In this document: positions 36,604-45,218 of the stretch, one piece after another | Position numbering within the stretch: the stretch's first letter is position 1 | Layout: every line of letters begins with the position of its first letter | Assembly: GCF_024171695.1 (NCBI RefSeq) | Contig: NZ_JAMTCF010000015.1 | Location: 204,150-268,149 of the forward strand | Direction of reading: 5' to 3' | Origin: Actinosynnema pretiosum | Lineage (GTDB): Bacteria; Actinomycetota; Actinomycetes; Mycobacteriales; Pseudonocardiaceae | Length of the DNA: 64,000 bases | The notes under the pieces: generated by a model | What the model was told of the DNA's origin: nothing | Databases searched by the model: none | What the model saw: only the letters and a program-made list of their open reading frames with translations | Translations under genes and position numbers: made by a program

Positions 36604-38055
36604 TCAGTGGTGGAGCGGGATCCGGTGCGCGGAGCGGCGCAGGCGGGGCGCGACCCCGCGACGGTTCTCCCAGTTCCAGGGGAAGGGCGTCCTGCGCCCG
36701 CCGAGCCCGGCCCGGAACAGCCCGTGCGCGATCCTGCCCCGCGCGGCGGCGTCCAGCTCGTCGCGCAGAACCCCTTGGCGCAGCACGGCTTCCGGCCCGA
36801 GCAGGCCTTCCACGACGTCGAGCGCGCCAGCCGCGTCGCCGTGGTCCAACCGCGCCCGGACGTCCACGAGGGACTCCGGCGCGCGGTGCACCTCGTCGAT
36901 CGCCCGCAGGCACGGCAGCCCTGGACCGCCCAGCGCGACGAGCAGCTCCTCGCGCCGCAGCTCCACCGGGTCGTGGTCGAGCGGGACGAGAACCCCGTCG
37001 ACGACGGCGATCCGGTGCGCCGCGCCCCGGCAGTCGACCAGGCGCGAACCCCTTGGCGCGTCAGGACTTCGCGGCGCGCCGGGTGGGCCGTGACCGGGCC
37101 GCAGCGCCGCCGCGACGAGCGGGTGCAGCCGGTCGAGCTCGATCAACCCGGCCCGCAGCAGCTCCACGTCCGGCGGCACCCAGGTGGCCGCGTCGGGCAG
37201 CACCGCGCGCACGCGACTGCGGTCGCGCCGGGATTCCCCGGTGAGCCGGGGTTCCCGCGCGTCGTCCAGGCGCAGCACCAGCCGGTGCCGGGAGGTGAGC
37301 CGCACGGTGACGGCGCGGCCCTCGGACCCGTCGGCCCGCAGCAGCAGCGCAGCCTCGTCCGCCCACCGGTCCACGGCGCAGCCGTCGACCAGCGCGAGGA
37401 CCTCGGCGGCGTCCGGTTCCACCACGAGCGCACCGGTCGCGGTAGCGCCGGACGTGACAGCGCCGGGGGCGGCGGGACCGGACGCGGCGGGGCCGGGGGC
37501 GTCCGGTTCGGACATGGTCGGCCAGCCACCGCGTTCCCGCAGCTCACCGGCCCTGCGCGCGTCCCACAGGTGGCGGTGCAGGTCGAACCGGAACCGCCGG
37601 TCGGGTCGGGGGTGCGGGTGCCGCCCCGCCCCGTCCCGAGGCCGGTCGGGGTCCCACAGCGCCAGGCTGATCCGCTGCCCCGCGCCCGCCCACGACGGTG
37701 GTGTGCGCGCCACGAGGTGCACCCCGCCGGGCCCGTACCGGGCCAGCGTGGCGGTGATCCCCGACCGCAGCAGTCCGTCCGGGGCGATCCGGGGGAAGTG
37801 CCAGCGCAGCAGGTCGGGGGCGAGGTGGCGCAGGTCGTCGCGAAGTCGGGCGACGAACTGCTCGCCACGGGCGCGACCTGCGGTTTTGAGGTCCAGATCG
37901 ACGTCGACGCGCGCTGCGGCGCACGCACCGGCCCAGTCGCCGACCGCCCTGCGGGCAGCGACGGACTCGATCATGGAAGTCGGCACGGCGAACGAGCGCG
38001 CGTGCGACCAGGCGGTGAGGCGGAGATCTTCGTTCGCGGTCAAGGCGTGGTGCAT
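36604..38055 (-). CDS. Hypothetical protein of the MoxR-VWA operon
   Basis: 483 residues from the ATG at 38055, preceded by AAGGTGA. I do not recognise a named domain. An Ala/Gly/Pro-rich stretch (PAASGPAAPGAVTSGATATG) separates two globular halves. The position directly before the MoxR ATPase gene, 71 nt away, and the same strand suggest it belongs to the same operon and may be the client or an adaptor. Codon use is typical of the genome. Confidence 0.75.
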   Translation of the reverse strand: MHHALTANEDLRLTAWSHARSFAVPTSMIESVAARRAVGDWAGACAAARVDVDLDLKTAGRARGEQFVARLRDDLRHLAPDLLRWHFPRIAPDGLLRSGITATLARYGPGGVHLVARTPPSWAGAGQRISLALWDPDRPRDGAGRHPHPRPDRRFRFDLHRHLWDARRAGELRERGGWPTMSEPDAPGPAASGPAAPGAVTSGATATGALVVEPDAAEVLALVDGCAVDRWADEAALLLRADGSEGRAVTVRLTSRHRLVLRLDDAREPRLTGESRRDRSRVRAVLPDAATWVPPDVELLRAGLIELDRLHPLVAAALRPGHGPPGAPRSPDAPRGSRLVDCRGAAHRIAVVDGVLVPLDHDPVELRREELLVALGGPGLPCLRAIDEVHRAPESLVDVRARLDHGDAAGALDVVEGLLGPEAVLRQGVLRDELDAAARGRIAHGLFRAGLGGRRTPFPWNWENRRGVAPRLRRSAHRIPLHH

Positions 38056-38165
38056 CAGCACTCACCTTGCGCGAAAGAGACCCCCGTTCCGTTCACGTAG
38101 GTGTTCATCGCGGCCACCGTACCAGGCCCCGCGCGGGGAACCGACCACGATTCCCCGCGCGCCCA

Positions 38166-38210
38166 CCCGAACCCGCTCAGCCCGAACCCGCTCAGGCCGC
38201 GCCCGCTCAG
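38166..38210. repeat. 15-bp tandem repeat downstream of the DinB-type gene
   Basis: Two perfect units (38166-38180, 38181-38195) and a diverged third (38196-38210), each ending CGCTCAG. The stop of the minus-strand gene (38226) lies in a further related CGCTCAG. Confidence 0.8.
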
Positions 38211-38225
38211 CCGGCACGCCAGCGC

Positions 38226-38861
38226 TCAGGCCGCGCCCGTCGCGCCCAGCCGACCGTCCAACTCGGCCACCCCGGCGCCCGCCAGGTCGGCCAGGTGCGC
38301 CCGCCGCCCCGCCATCACCATGACCAGGGACAGCAGCGGCCCCCGCACCTCGGGGCCGTCCCCGCTGCGGAAGTCCGCGTCGGACGCCCGCAACCCCAGC
38401 CCCCGCACCAGGGTCCTGCTGTTCACCGCGAAGTCCTTGGCGGCGAAGAAGCGCGCGACCGCGAGCAGCCCCTCGGCGTCGGGGGAGCGCCGCAGCCCCA
38501 GCGGTCTGCGGATGTCCTCGGCGTGCACCAGCAGCTCGCCCAGCCCGGCGGGGGAGGAGCGCGTCGGCAGCGAGATCGGCCCGACCGCCCGGAACCGCTC
38601 CAGCGTCTCCTGCGGGTCCGCGCCCCGGAACTCGCTGAGCCTGCGCCGGTTGTGCAGGTCCGCGTCGAACCGGGCGCCGACCATGCTGCGCACCCAGCGC
38701 CCCATGCTCGTGGTGGCCGCCGCGCCCAGGTGCGCCACGACCTCCTCCACGTCCCACCCGTGGCACAGCGTGGCCGCGCGCCACCGCTCGGGCGCGAGCG
38801 CGTCCAGGTCTTCGACGAGAGCGGCCAGTTCACGCCGCTGGATTCCGGGCAGATCGGTCAT
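38226..38861 (-). CDS. DinB/maleylpyruvate isomerase-type mycothiol-dependent enzyme
   Basis: A 211-residue protein of the TIGR03083-like family. Signs are the N-terminal ATLCHGWDVEEVVAHLG, with metal-ligand His residues, and VHAEDIRRPLG in the middle. Members use mycothiol as a cofactor or detoxification thiol, which fits an actinomycete. Its ATG overlaps the stop of the upstream regulator gene by 4 nt (ATGA), so they form an operon. Substrate unknown. Confidence 0.87.
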   Translation of the reverse strand: MTDLPGIQRRELAALVEDLDALAPERWRAATLCHGWDVEEVVAHLGAAATTSMGRWVRSMVGARFDADLHNRRRLSEFRGADPQETLERFRAVGPISLPTRSSPAGLGELLVHAEDIRRPLGLRRSPDAEGLLAVARFFAAKDFAVNSRTLVRGLGLRASDADFRSGDGPEVRGPLLSLVMVMAGRRAHLADLAGAGVAELDGRLGATGAA

Positions 38862-39661
38862 GGCGCGACGCTAGCGCTCCCCCCTGACACTTCCGGCGAT
38901 CCCGCCGCCCGCTCGTCCACCCCGCCGTGCAGGAGCGCGCGGGCCTGCTCGGCGGCGGTGGCCAGGCTCTCGGCGACGAAGTCCACGTACCGCGCCATGT
39001 TCTCCAGCCGCACGGCCGCCGGGGCGCCGGGGCTGAGCACGGCCGCCCCCGAGCGGAACGCGACCGCCATGTCCGCGCTGGAGCGGGCGCTGGAGATCAT
39101 CGACTGGTACCAGACGTCCGGGTCCACGACGTACCGCTCGCGGCGGCCCTCGTCGCGCTCCCGCCGGATCAACCCCTGCCCCTCCAGGAACGCCACCGAC
39201 TTCGACACCGACGCCGGGCTCACCCGCAGCCGCCGCACCAGGTCCGCTGCGGTGACCGAGCCGGTGTCGGTGGTGTACAGGCAGGCCAGCACGCCCGCCG
39301 TCATCCTCGGCAGCCCCTGCCGCACGAACAGCGCCGCCAACGACTCCTCGAACTCGTCGACGGCCCGCGCGTCCTGCCCGTGCGCCTGCGGCCCGCGCGG
39401 GGCGGCCTGCCTGCGCCGGTGGGCCCGCTGCTCGGTGGCGCGGTGCGCGAGGTCGGCCCGGTAGGCGACGGGGCCACCGTTGCGCATCACCTCGCGGGTG
39501 ATCGTGGAGGTGGGCCGGTCCAGCCGTCGGGCGATCTCCGCGTACGGGAGGTCGTCGGCCAGCCCCAGCGCGATCTGCTGGCGTTCCTGCGTGGTGAGCC
39601 TGCCTCCGGGCACCCGGTTCTCCTCTGCGCTCTCGTCGAACGCCCGAAGCTTAGCTTTCAT
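38858..39661 (-). CDS. Double-HTH regulator: IS30-like HTH_38 fused to MarR/GbsR-like domain
   Basis: 267 residues from the ATG at 39661, which follows GAGGTGAG. The N-terminal part (RLTTQERQQIALGLADDLPY...SRNGG-like HTH) resembles the HTH_38 domain of IS30 transposases. The C-terminal part is a MarR/GbsR winged helix, with RMTAGVLACLY and LRVSPASVSKSVAFLEGQGL. It is divergent from the peptidase gene across a region rich in GTTGCGTT elements, so it probably represses both directions. Confidence 0.82.
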   Translation of the reverse strand: MKAKLRAFDESAEENRVPGGRLTTQERQQIALGLADDLPYAEIARRLDRPTSTITREVMRNGGPVAYRADLAHRATEQRAHRRRQAAPRGPQAHGQDARAVDEFEESLAALFVRQGLPRMTAGVLACLYTTDTGSVTAADLVRRLRVSPASVSKSVAFLEGQGLIRRERDEGRRERYVVDPDVWYQSMISSARSSADMAVAFRSGAAVLSPGAPAAVRLENMARYVDFVAESLATAAEQARALLHGGVDERAAGSPEVSGGSASVAP

Positions 39662-39670
39662 TCTCACCTC

Positions 39671-39801
39671 ATTGCAACGCAAGCTCACCCCTGTTGCGTT
39701 GATCTTCAAACCCATTGCAATGAAACCATGCCTTTGAACTGCTGAAACTCCCGATCAACGCAACAAGCTGATTGCTCGATCAGTGAACGCAACGTAGCGT
39801 T
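39671..39801. promoter_or_regulatory. Cluster of GTTGCGTT-type operator sites
   Basis: TGTTGCGTTGATC (39692-39704) recurs as its exact reverse complement at 39753-39765. The palindrome ATTGCAAT lies at 39714-39721, and related ATTGCAACGC and AACGCAACGTAGCGTT elements sit at the two edges. The stretch is less GC-rich than its flanks and separates the divergent regulator and peptidase genes. Confidence 0.65.
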
Positions 39802-39855
39802 TGCGATGTCAGAAACAACGGGCCCAGGACTTGGGCGACACAAGGAGAACCCGCC

Positions 39856-41985
39856 GTGGACCTCACCGAGAACTACCGCACCGCCGAACTCCTCCTCCGC
39901 CGCCCGGCCCGCCCCGGCGAGCTCGTCGTCGGCGACAAGGTCCGTCCGCAGTGGATCGACGGCGGCGCCCGCTTCTGGTACTCGATCGACACCCCGGACG
40001 GCAAGCGCCACACCCTGGCCGACCCGGCGGCGCGCACCCGCACCGACCTGACCGAGCAGGCCCTCGCCGACCTCCTGGCCACCCAGCAACCCCCACCGCC
40101 GATCGCGCCCCTCGAAGTGCCGTCCCCGGACGGCGGGCACGCGATCTCCAGACGTGGCGACGACCTCTGGGTCCGCGCCCTGCCCGGCGGCGCCGAGCGC
40201 CCGCTCACCACCGACGGCGCCCCGGACCACGCCTACGGCGCCAGCCCCCAGGCGCTGGGCAACGCCACCCTGCTCCGCAAGATCGGCCTGCCCCACCTGC
40301 CGCCCGCCGCGTCCTGGTCCCCGGACTCCACCAGGGTCCTCACCCACCGCACCGACGAGCGCCTGGTGCGCCAGGCGCACCTGGTCGAGTCCGCCCCGCC
40401 GGACGGCGCGCCCCCGCGCACCCACCCCCAGCACTACCCGCACGCCGGTGACGAGCACCTGCCGCTGTGCGAGCTGGTGGTCCTGAACGTCGGGACGGGC
40501 GAGGTGGTCCGCTCCCAGGGCGAACCGCTCACGACGGCCATGCTCTCCCCGGTCGCCGCCGGGTGGGCGTGGTGGTCCGAGGACGGCGCGGCGGTCTACT
40601 ACCTGAGCCAGCCGCGCGACCGCAGAACCCTGTCCCTGCACCGGATGGACCCGTCCACCGGCGAGGTCACCACGGTGCTCAGCGAGTCCGGACCCACCCG
40701 CGTCGAGCCGAACCAGTGGGCGTACGAGCCGCCGATCGTGCGGGTGCTGGCGGACGAGGTCCTGTGGTACTCGCAGCGCGACGGCTGGGGCCACCTCTAC
40801 CGCTACGACCTGCGCACCGGAGAGCTGATCGGGCGGGTGACGTCGGGGGAGTGGGCCGTGCGGCGGATCCTGCGCGTGGCCGACGGCGTCGTGCACTTCA
40901 CCGCCTCCGGGCCTGGTCCCGGAGGACCCGTACCGGCGCACCACGTGCCGCGTCCGCCTGGACGGCACCGGTTTCACCCCGCTGACCCACGACGCCCTCG
41001 ACCACGCCGTCATCCCGGCGGCGGACTTCCACCTGGACTCCATGTCCACAGTGGACATCCCGCCGGTGACCGTGGTCCGCGACTGGTCGGGCGAGGTCCT
41101 GCTGGAACTGGAGAGCGCTTCCACCGAAGCGCTGACCGCCACCGGCTGGACCCCGCCCCAGCGCTTCCGCGTCAAGGCCGCGGACGGCGTCACCGACCTC
41201 TACGGCGTCCTCCACCTCCCGCACGACTTCGACCCGTCCCGCAGCTACCCGGTGGTGGACACGATCTACCCCGGCCCGCAGGTCACCAGGGTCGACCCGT
41301 GCTTCGACCCCGGAGGCATGGGCCTTGACGCGGACCCGCTGGCGGCACTGGGCTTCGCCGTGATCGCCCTGGACGGCCGGGGCACGCCGGGACAAGGCGT
41401 TCCACGACGCCTCCTACGGCCGCCTCGCGGACGGCGGCAACCTGGCCGACCACGTCGCGGCCCTGCGCCAGCTCGCCGAGACCCGACCCTGGCTCGACCT
41501 GACCCGCGTGGCCGCCTTCGGCCACTCCGGCGGCGGCTACGCCTCGGTCCGCGCCCTGCTCGACCACCCCGACCTCTACCGGGTCGGCGTGTCCCTGTCC
41601 GGCTACCACGACGCGACCACCTTCAGCGCCGACTTCATCGAGGCCTACGACGGCGCGGACGCCCCCGAGGCCTGGGCCCGAACCTCCAACGTCGCACTGG
41701 CGGACCGCTTGCGGGGGCAAGCTCCTCCTGGTCCACGGCGAGCTGGACGACCGGGTCCACCCCACCCACGCCCTGCGCCTGGCGGACGCCCTGGTGGCCG
41801 CGAACAAGCACTTCGACCTGCTGATCGTGCCGGGCGCGGAGCACGCCTTCATCGACCACCTGTCCTACGTCCGAACCCGCTGCTGGGACTTCCTGGTGCG
41901 CGAGCTGGGCCTGGGCGAACCCCCGTCGTACCGCCCGGCCCCGATCGAGATCGGCCCGGAACTGCTGGGCGAGCTGTTCGCCTGA
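39856..41985 (+). pseudogene. S9 prolyl oligopeptidase/DPP-IV-like gene with three frameshifts
   Basis: Joined frames give a ~710-residue S9 peptidase. An N-terminal beta-propeller (from VDLTENYRTAELLL) is followed by a catalytic domain with GHSGGGYAS, the Asp in VHGELDDRVHP and the His in PGAEHAF. The frame changes at about 40910 (GGGCCTGG), 41390 (CCGGGACAAG) and 41716 (GCGGGGGCAAG). Each is one base away from repair, and all catalytic residues are kept, so sequencing errors are as likely as decay. GTG start with AAGGAG upstream. Divergent from the double-HTH regulator. Confidence 0.82.
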
Positions 41986-42016
41986 CCGGGTGGGCCCGCG
42001 CGGGCGGACCGGTGGG

Positions 42017-42726
42017 TCAGCCGGTGATGCCCGCGCGGGCCGCGAGCGCCCTGAGCCCCGGCAGGTCGTCACCGGAGCGCTGCCGCAGCAGCCCCTCGGT
42101 GACCGCCCGGACCGACTTGCGGTAGCGCACCTCGGCGGGCGCGAGGAGTCCGGCCGCGCGCAGGGCCCGGTAGCTGTCGGCGTGCCTGCCCCAGCCGTGC
42201 AGGGCCTGGGCGAGGTCGGTCCAGCAGGGGGCGCGGTGCTCGACCGGGGTGACGCGGTCGGGGGCCAGCCCGCGCGCCAGGGCCACGGCGGTGCCGCAGT
42301 CGCCCAGGGCGCACCGGACGCTGATCTCGTGGAGCCGCACGTCGACGGGGTCCGGCGCGACGGCCGCAGCCTCGGCGATCAGTGGTCCTCGACCTCGGCG
42401 GCCTCCCGGCGCGCCTGCTCGGCGCAGCGCCTCCAGCCCGACCGGCCGGGTGGCGGCCGGGAACGGGTCGAGCACGCTCGCGCGCAACACCCCGACCGGG
42501 TCCACGACGGCTCCCGCCGCCTGGGGGCGCCGAGCGCGCCCGCGCCCGCCAACCCCACGAGACCGGTCAGCACGGTGCGTCGACGCATGGGCCCGTCTTC
42601 CTCCGGCGCGGCCAAGACCCGGCCGACCCCAGCGGGGCTCGGCGGGGTGCGCACCGCGCGCACGATCGAACCCGCGTCGCCGCTCTCGACGGCGGTTCGC
42701 ACCTGGTCGGTCAGCCAGTCCGGCAT
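42017..42726 (-). pseudogene. XRE-type regulator remnant lacking its HTH, with frameshifts
   Basis: The start MPDWLTDQVRTAVESGDAGS resembles XRE regulators that continue into an HTH. Here the HTH is missing and the text jumps to PEEDGPMRRRTVLTGLVGLAG. The helical C-terminal part then runs in another frame (VDPVGVLRASVLDPFPAA ... LIAEAAAVAPDPVDVRLHEI ... GLRALAARAGITG). Frame changes are near 42525 (G-run), 42420 and 42380. The deletion plus several shifts suggest a real pseudogene, though indel errors may add to it. Confidence 0.6.
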
Positions 42727-42916
42727 CGCCCGCGCTCTCCTCGCTCAGACCCGCGATCCGACCCCAGCTCCGGTCTTCCGGGTGCGGACTGCCGTTGTGC
42801 GTGTTGCGCAAAACCGTGCCGCAGCGTGCAAGAACCCTGGTCGTTCCACCGCCCCGGCCGGTGTGCTGGGGTCCTCGCGGCCACCTCACCGACCCGCGCC
42901 GCGACGGGAGGCCAGG

Positions 42917-43159
42917 ATGAAGACCGACGACAACGCGCCCACCACCCCTGGGCGCGAGCGCCCTGCCGCCGAGCTGGAGCGGCTCGGGCTGCTGCACGCC
43001 GACCGGGGCGTTGCGATCAGCCGGTTCGCGCTGTTCGTGCCCTGCGACGAGCTGGGAGTGGCCAGGCCGGTGGTGCTGCACGCCGGGCCGTTCGCCGTGC
43101 TGCGCGGGGGCGCCATCGCCTACGGCCACCCGGCCCGTGTGCGCGGGAGCCTCCGGTGA
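42917..43159 (+). CDS. Small hypothetical protein
   Basis: 80 residues from an ATG preceded by GGGAGG. It has a hydrophilic N terminus and then a compact hydrophobic half (VAISRFALFVPCDELGVARPVVL). I recognise no family. Codon bias is good for its length. It is divergent from the XRE remnant, and its promoter could once have been that regulator's target. Confidence 0.5.
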   Translation: MKTDDNAPTTPGRERPAAELERLGLLHADRGVAISRFALFVPCDELGVARPVVLHAGPFAVLRGGAIAYGHPARVRGSLR

Positions 43160-43376
43160 GCCCCACCGGTGTCGCCGCCCGGCGCGTCCCGCTGCCGCCA
43201 CCACCGGTCACCGGCGTGCGCGCGGGCGAGGCGGTCGCGCGCCGGCTCCGCCCCCTGCCCGGCGTGCCCGCGCTCGACCGGGACTGGCCGGGCGCCCCTG
43301 GCCGGGAGCTGGACCGGGCGCTGCCCGCCCACCCGCTGCCCCCGGACCTGACCGGCCCCCGCGAGCGGGGCAGGCG

Positions 43377-43901
43377 TCACCCCACCCGCCGCCCCTGCTC
43401 GCACAGCGCCACCACCCCCTCGGCCACCGCCTCCAGCGCCGCGCGCAACCGGGCGGCCATCATCGGTCGCACCAGCGGCTCGGCCTCGTCGAGCGGGCAC
43501 AACCTGGCCGCGACGATCTCCCCGTCCCCGAACACCAGCCCCGCCACCTGCTCCGGCGTGATCAGCCCACCGTCGAAGAGCATCGCCACCCCCTCCGGCC
43601 GCACCACCCCCTCGTGCCGGTGCTCGGCCACGTGGTCCACCACCAGCAACCGCCCGTGCGGCCGGGACAGCCCCACTTCCTCCCGCAGCTCCCGCGCCGC
43701 CGCCGCCGCCCACGGCGACTCACCCTCCTCCACGACCCCGCCGGGGACCTCCCAGTTCGCCTTGTAGCTGGTCTGGAGCAGCAGCACGCGCCCCGCCCCG
43801 TCGCGCAGCACCACCCCGGCGGCGATCCGCTTGCGGGGGAGCTCCCGCAAGTACTGCTCGACGGGGCGCGGGGGGCGGGGCTGGGCCGCAGGTGAGTCCA
43901 C
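43377..43901 (-). CDS. NUDIX hydrolase
   Basis: 174 residues from the GTG at 43901. The NUDIX box is canonical: GGVVEEGESPWAAAAARELREEVGL. A leading RKRIAAGVVLRDGAGRVLLLQ fits the first strands. TAGCCT lies 7 nt before the GTG on the minus strand, which suggests a leaderless message. It stands just left of the lasso cluster and is divergent from its AraC gene. No link to the cluster can be shown. Confidence 0.88.
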   Translation of the reverse strand: MDSPAAQPRPPRPVEQYLRELPRKRIAAGVVLRDGAGRVLLLQTSYKANWEVPGGVVEEGESPWAAAAARELREEVGLSRPHGRLLVVDHVAEHRHEGVVRPEGVAMLFDGGLITPEQVAGLVFGDGEIVAARLCPLDEAEPLVRPMMAARLRAALEAVAEGVVALCEQGRRVG

Positions 43902-44081
43902 TCGCCGCAGGCTAGCGCCGACTCCCGCGCCTCGCGGACGAAAACCCCGAAGCGCCACCACGCGCCAATGATCCGCAAAAACACGAAAATCATTCCGCCA
44001 ACACGTGAACCGTTCGGCTGATACCCGGCGTCGAACGCGATTGCTACGTTCCCCCGACGAGTCCGAAGCCTGGGGGTTTTC

Positions 44082-45083
44082 GTGACAGCCACCGCCGACG
44101 CGCCTTTCACCGTCCCCACCCCGCACCCGCGCGGCGGATTGCGGGAAGCGGTGATCCGCTACCGCACCGGAGTCGACGGACGCGAACCCCCGGACGCCAC
44201 CGCCACCCTGTCCTTCCACTTTCCCGCGCGCGCCGGAACCGGATTCCCGCCACCCGCGCACGTGGTCTGCGAACCACCGCTGGCGCGCTTCACCGCCGAC
44301 CCCGACCCCGCCTGCCGCGACTGCGCGCGGATCGACGCCCTGGTGCACCCCTGGGCCGTCGCCGCGCTGACCGGCCACGCCGATCCCGCCGCCGTCCTCG
44401 GCTCGCGCGGCGCCCGCCTGCACGCCACCGCCCTGGCCGAACCGCTGCGCAGGGCGGCCACCGCACCGGACCGGCCCACCCGCCTGCACGCCCTGGACGC
44501 GGCACTGCTGCGCCTCTGGGAGCGCGCGACCCCGGTCCCCACCCCGGTCAGGCAGACCTGGCACGCCCTCAGCCAGGTCCACGGCGCCGCGCTGATCTCG
44601 CAGGTCGCCGCCTCGTCCGGCTGGAGCCACCGCCAGCTCTCGCGCCGCTTCACCGCCGAGCTCGGCGTCCCCCTCAAGACCGCCGCCAGGGTCCTGCGCC
44701 TGCACCGGGCGCTGCGCCTGCTCTCCGACGGCCTGCCGGGCTCGCGCGTCGCGGCCGAGTGCGACTTCTACGACCAGGCCCACTTCACCCGCGAGTGCCG
44801 CCTGCTCACCGGATCGACCCCCGAAGCGGTGCGGCGCCGCGCGGCGGGAATGGCGATTTCGTCCAATACGGCGGCCGGGCCGGGCGGTGAGGATGGTTCC
44901 GGCGGCCGGTTCTCCCGGTCGCCGCGCGGTTCATCCACGAAGTGCCCGGAGGACAGCATGGAGAACGCGGTCGAGGTGTACGAGGCCCCCTGCCTGGTCG
45001 AGATCGGCGACTTCGCCGAACTGACCCAGCTCACCAACCGGGGCTACTGGCTGGACGGTCCCTGGGGCGCCTGGTGGTTCTGA
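44082..45083 (+). CDS. AraC-like regulator, open in frame into the lasso precursor
   Basis: The first ~255 residues are an AraC-type regulator. The HTH pair runs from ALISQVAASSGWSHRQLSRRF to FYDQAHFTRECRLLTGSTPEA. There is no stop after this domain: the frame passes through ~38 low-complexity residues (ISSNTAAGPGG...) and then reads the whole lasso precursor. The GTG start follows a G-run, and an extended -10 (TGCTACGTT, 44042-44050) lies 31 nt upstream. Either the two are a fusion read in part from an internal start, or an indel removed the regulator's stop. It probably controls the lasso genes. Confidence 0.75.
   Translation: MTATADAPFTVPTPHPRGGLREAVIRYRTGVDGREPPDATATLSFHFPARAGTGFPPPAHVVCEPPLARFTADPDPACRDCARIDALVHPWAVAALTGHADPAAVLGSRGARLHATALAEPLRRAATAPDRPTRLHALDAALLRLWERATPVPTPVRQTWHALSQVHGAALISQVAASSGWSHRQLSRRFTAELGVPLKTAARVLRLHRALRLLSDGLPGSRVAAECDFYDQAHFTRECRLLTGSTPEAVRRRAAGMAISSNTAAGPGGEDGSGGRFSRSPRGSSTKCPEDSMENAVEVYEAPCLVEIGDFAELTQLTNRGYWLDGPWGAWWF
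44958..45083 (+). CDS. Lasso peptide precursor (A)
   Basis: A 41-residue precursor with its own ribosome site (GGAGGA, 4 nt before the ATG). The leader has the class II recognition pattern Y-x2-P-x-L-x3-G-x-F-x3-T: Y8, P11, L13, G17, F19, T23. Thr at -2 puts the cut after Q24 and gives the core LTNRGYWLDGPWGAWWF. Asp9 can close a nine-residue macrolactam with Leu1, leaving the tail GPWGAWWF. Four Trp, one Tyr and one Phe in 17 residues is unusual. Cyclase, RRE and leader peptidase genes follow, which confirms the assignment. Confidence 0.9.
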   Translation: MENAVEVYEAPCLVEIGDFAELTQLTNRGYWLDGPWGAWWF

Positions 45084-45103
45084 TCCCCCGACCGGGGAAG
45101 GAC

Positions 45104-45145
45104 CGCTGAGGAATCGACGCTGAGGAATCGACGCTGAGGAATCGA
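45104..45145. repeat. Three perfect 14-bp repeats after the lasso precursor
   Basis: The unit CGCTGAGGAATCGA occurs at 45104-45117, 45118-45131 and 45132-45145 without a mismatch. It lies between the precursor stop and the hairpin. The function is unknown; it could affect mRNA stability or be a replication-slippage product. Confidence 0.92.
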
Positions 45146-45147
45146 CG

Positions 45148-45191
45148 ACGCGCCCGCGACCGGCGCCGCGCAGGACCGGTCGCGGGCGCGT
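45148..45191 (+). terminator. 16-bp perfect hairpin between precursor and cyclase
   Basis: Arms 45148-45163 and 45176-45191 match perfectly around a 12-nt loop. Such intercistronic hairpins in lasso operons raise precursor mRNA relative to the enzyme genes by partial termination or 3' end protection. The cyclase start lies 28 nt further on. Confidence 0.8.
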
Positions 45192-45218
45192 TCCCCTGCT
45201 GACGGGCGGAGATCCACG

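Noticed and set aside
43156..43767. A second small gene starting at a GTG that overlaps the stop of the 80-residue protein gene
   Set aside because: The frame runs without a stop far into the opposite strand of the NUDIX gene and has weak coding character; the first ~70 codons could be real but I cannot support an end.
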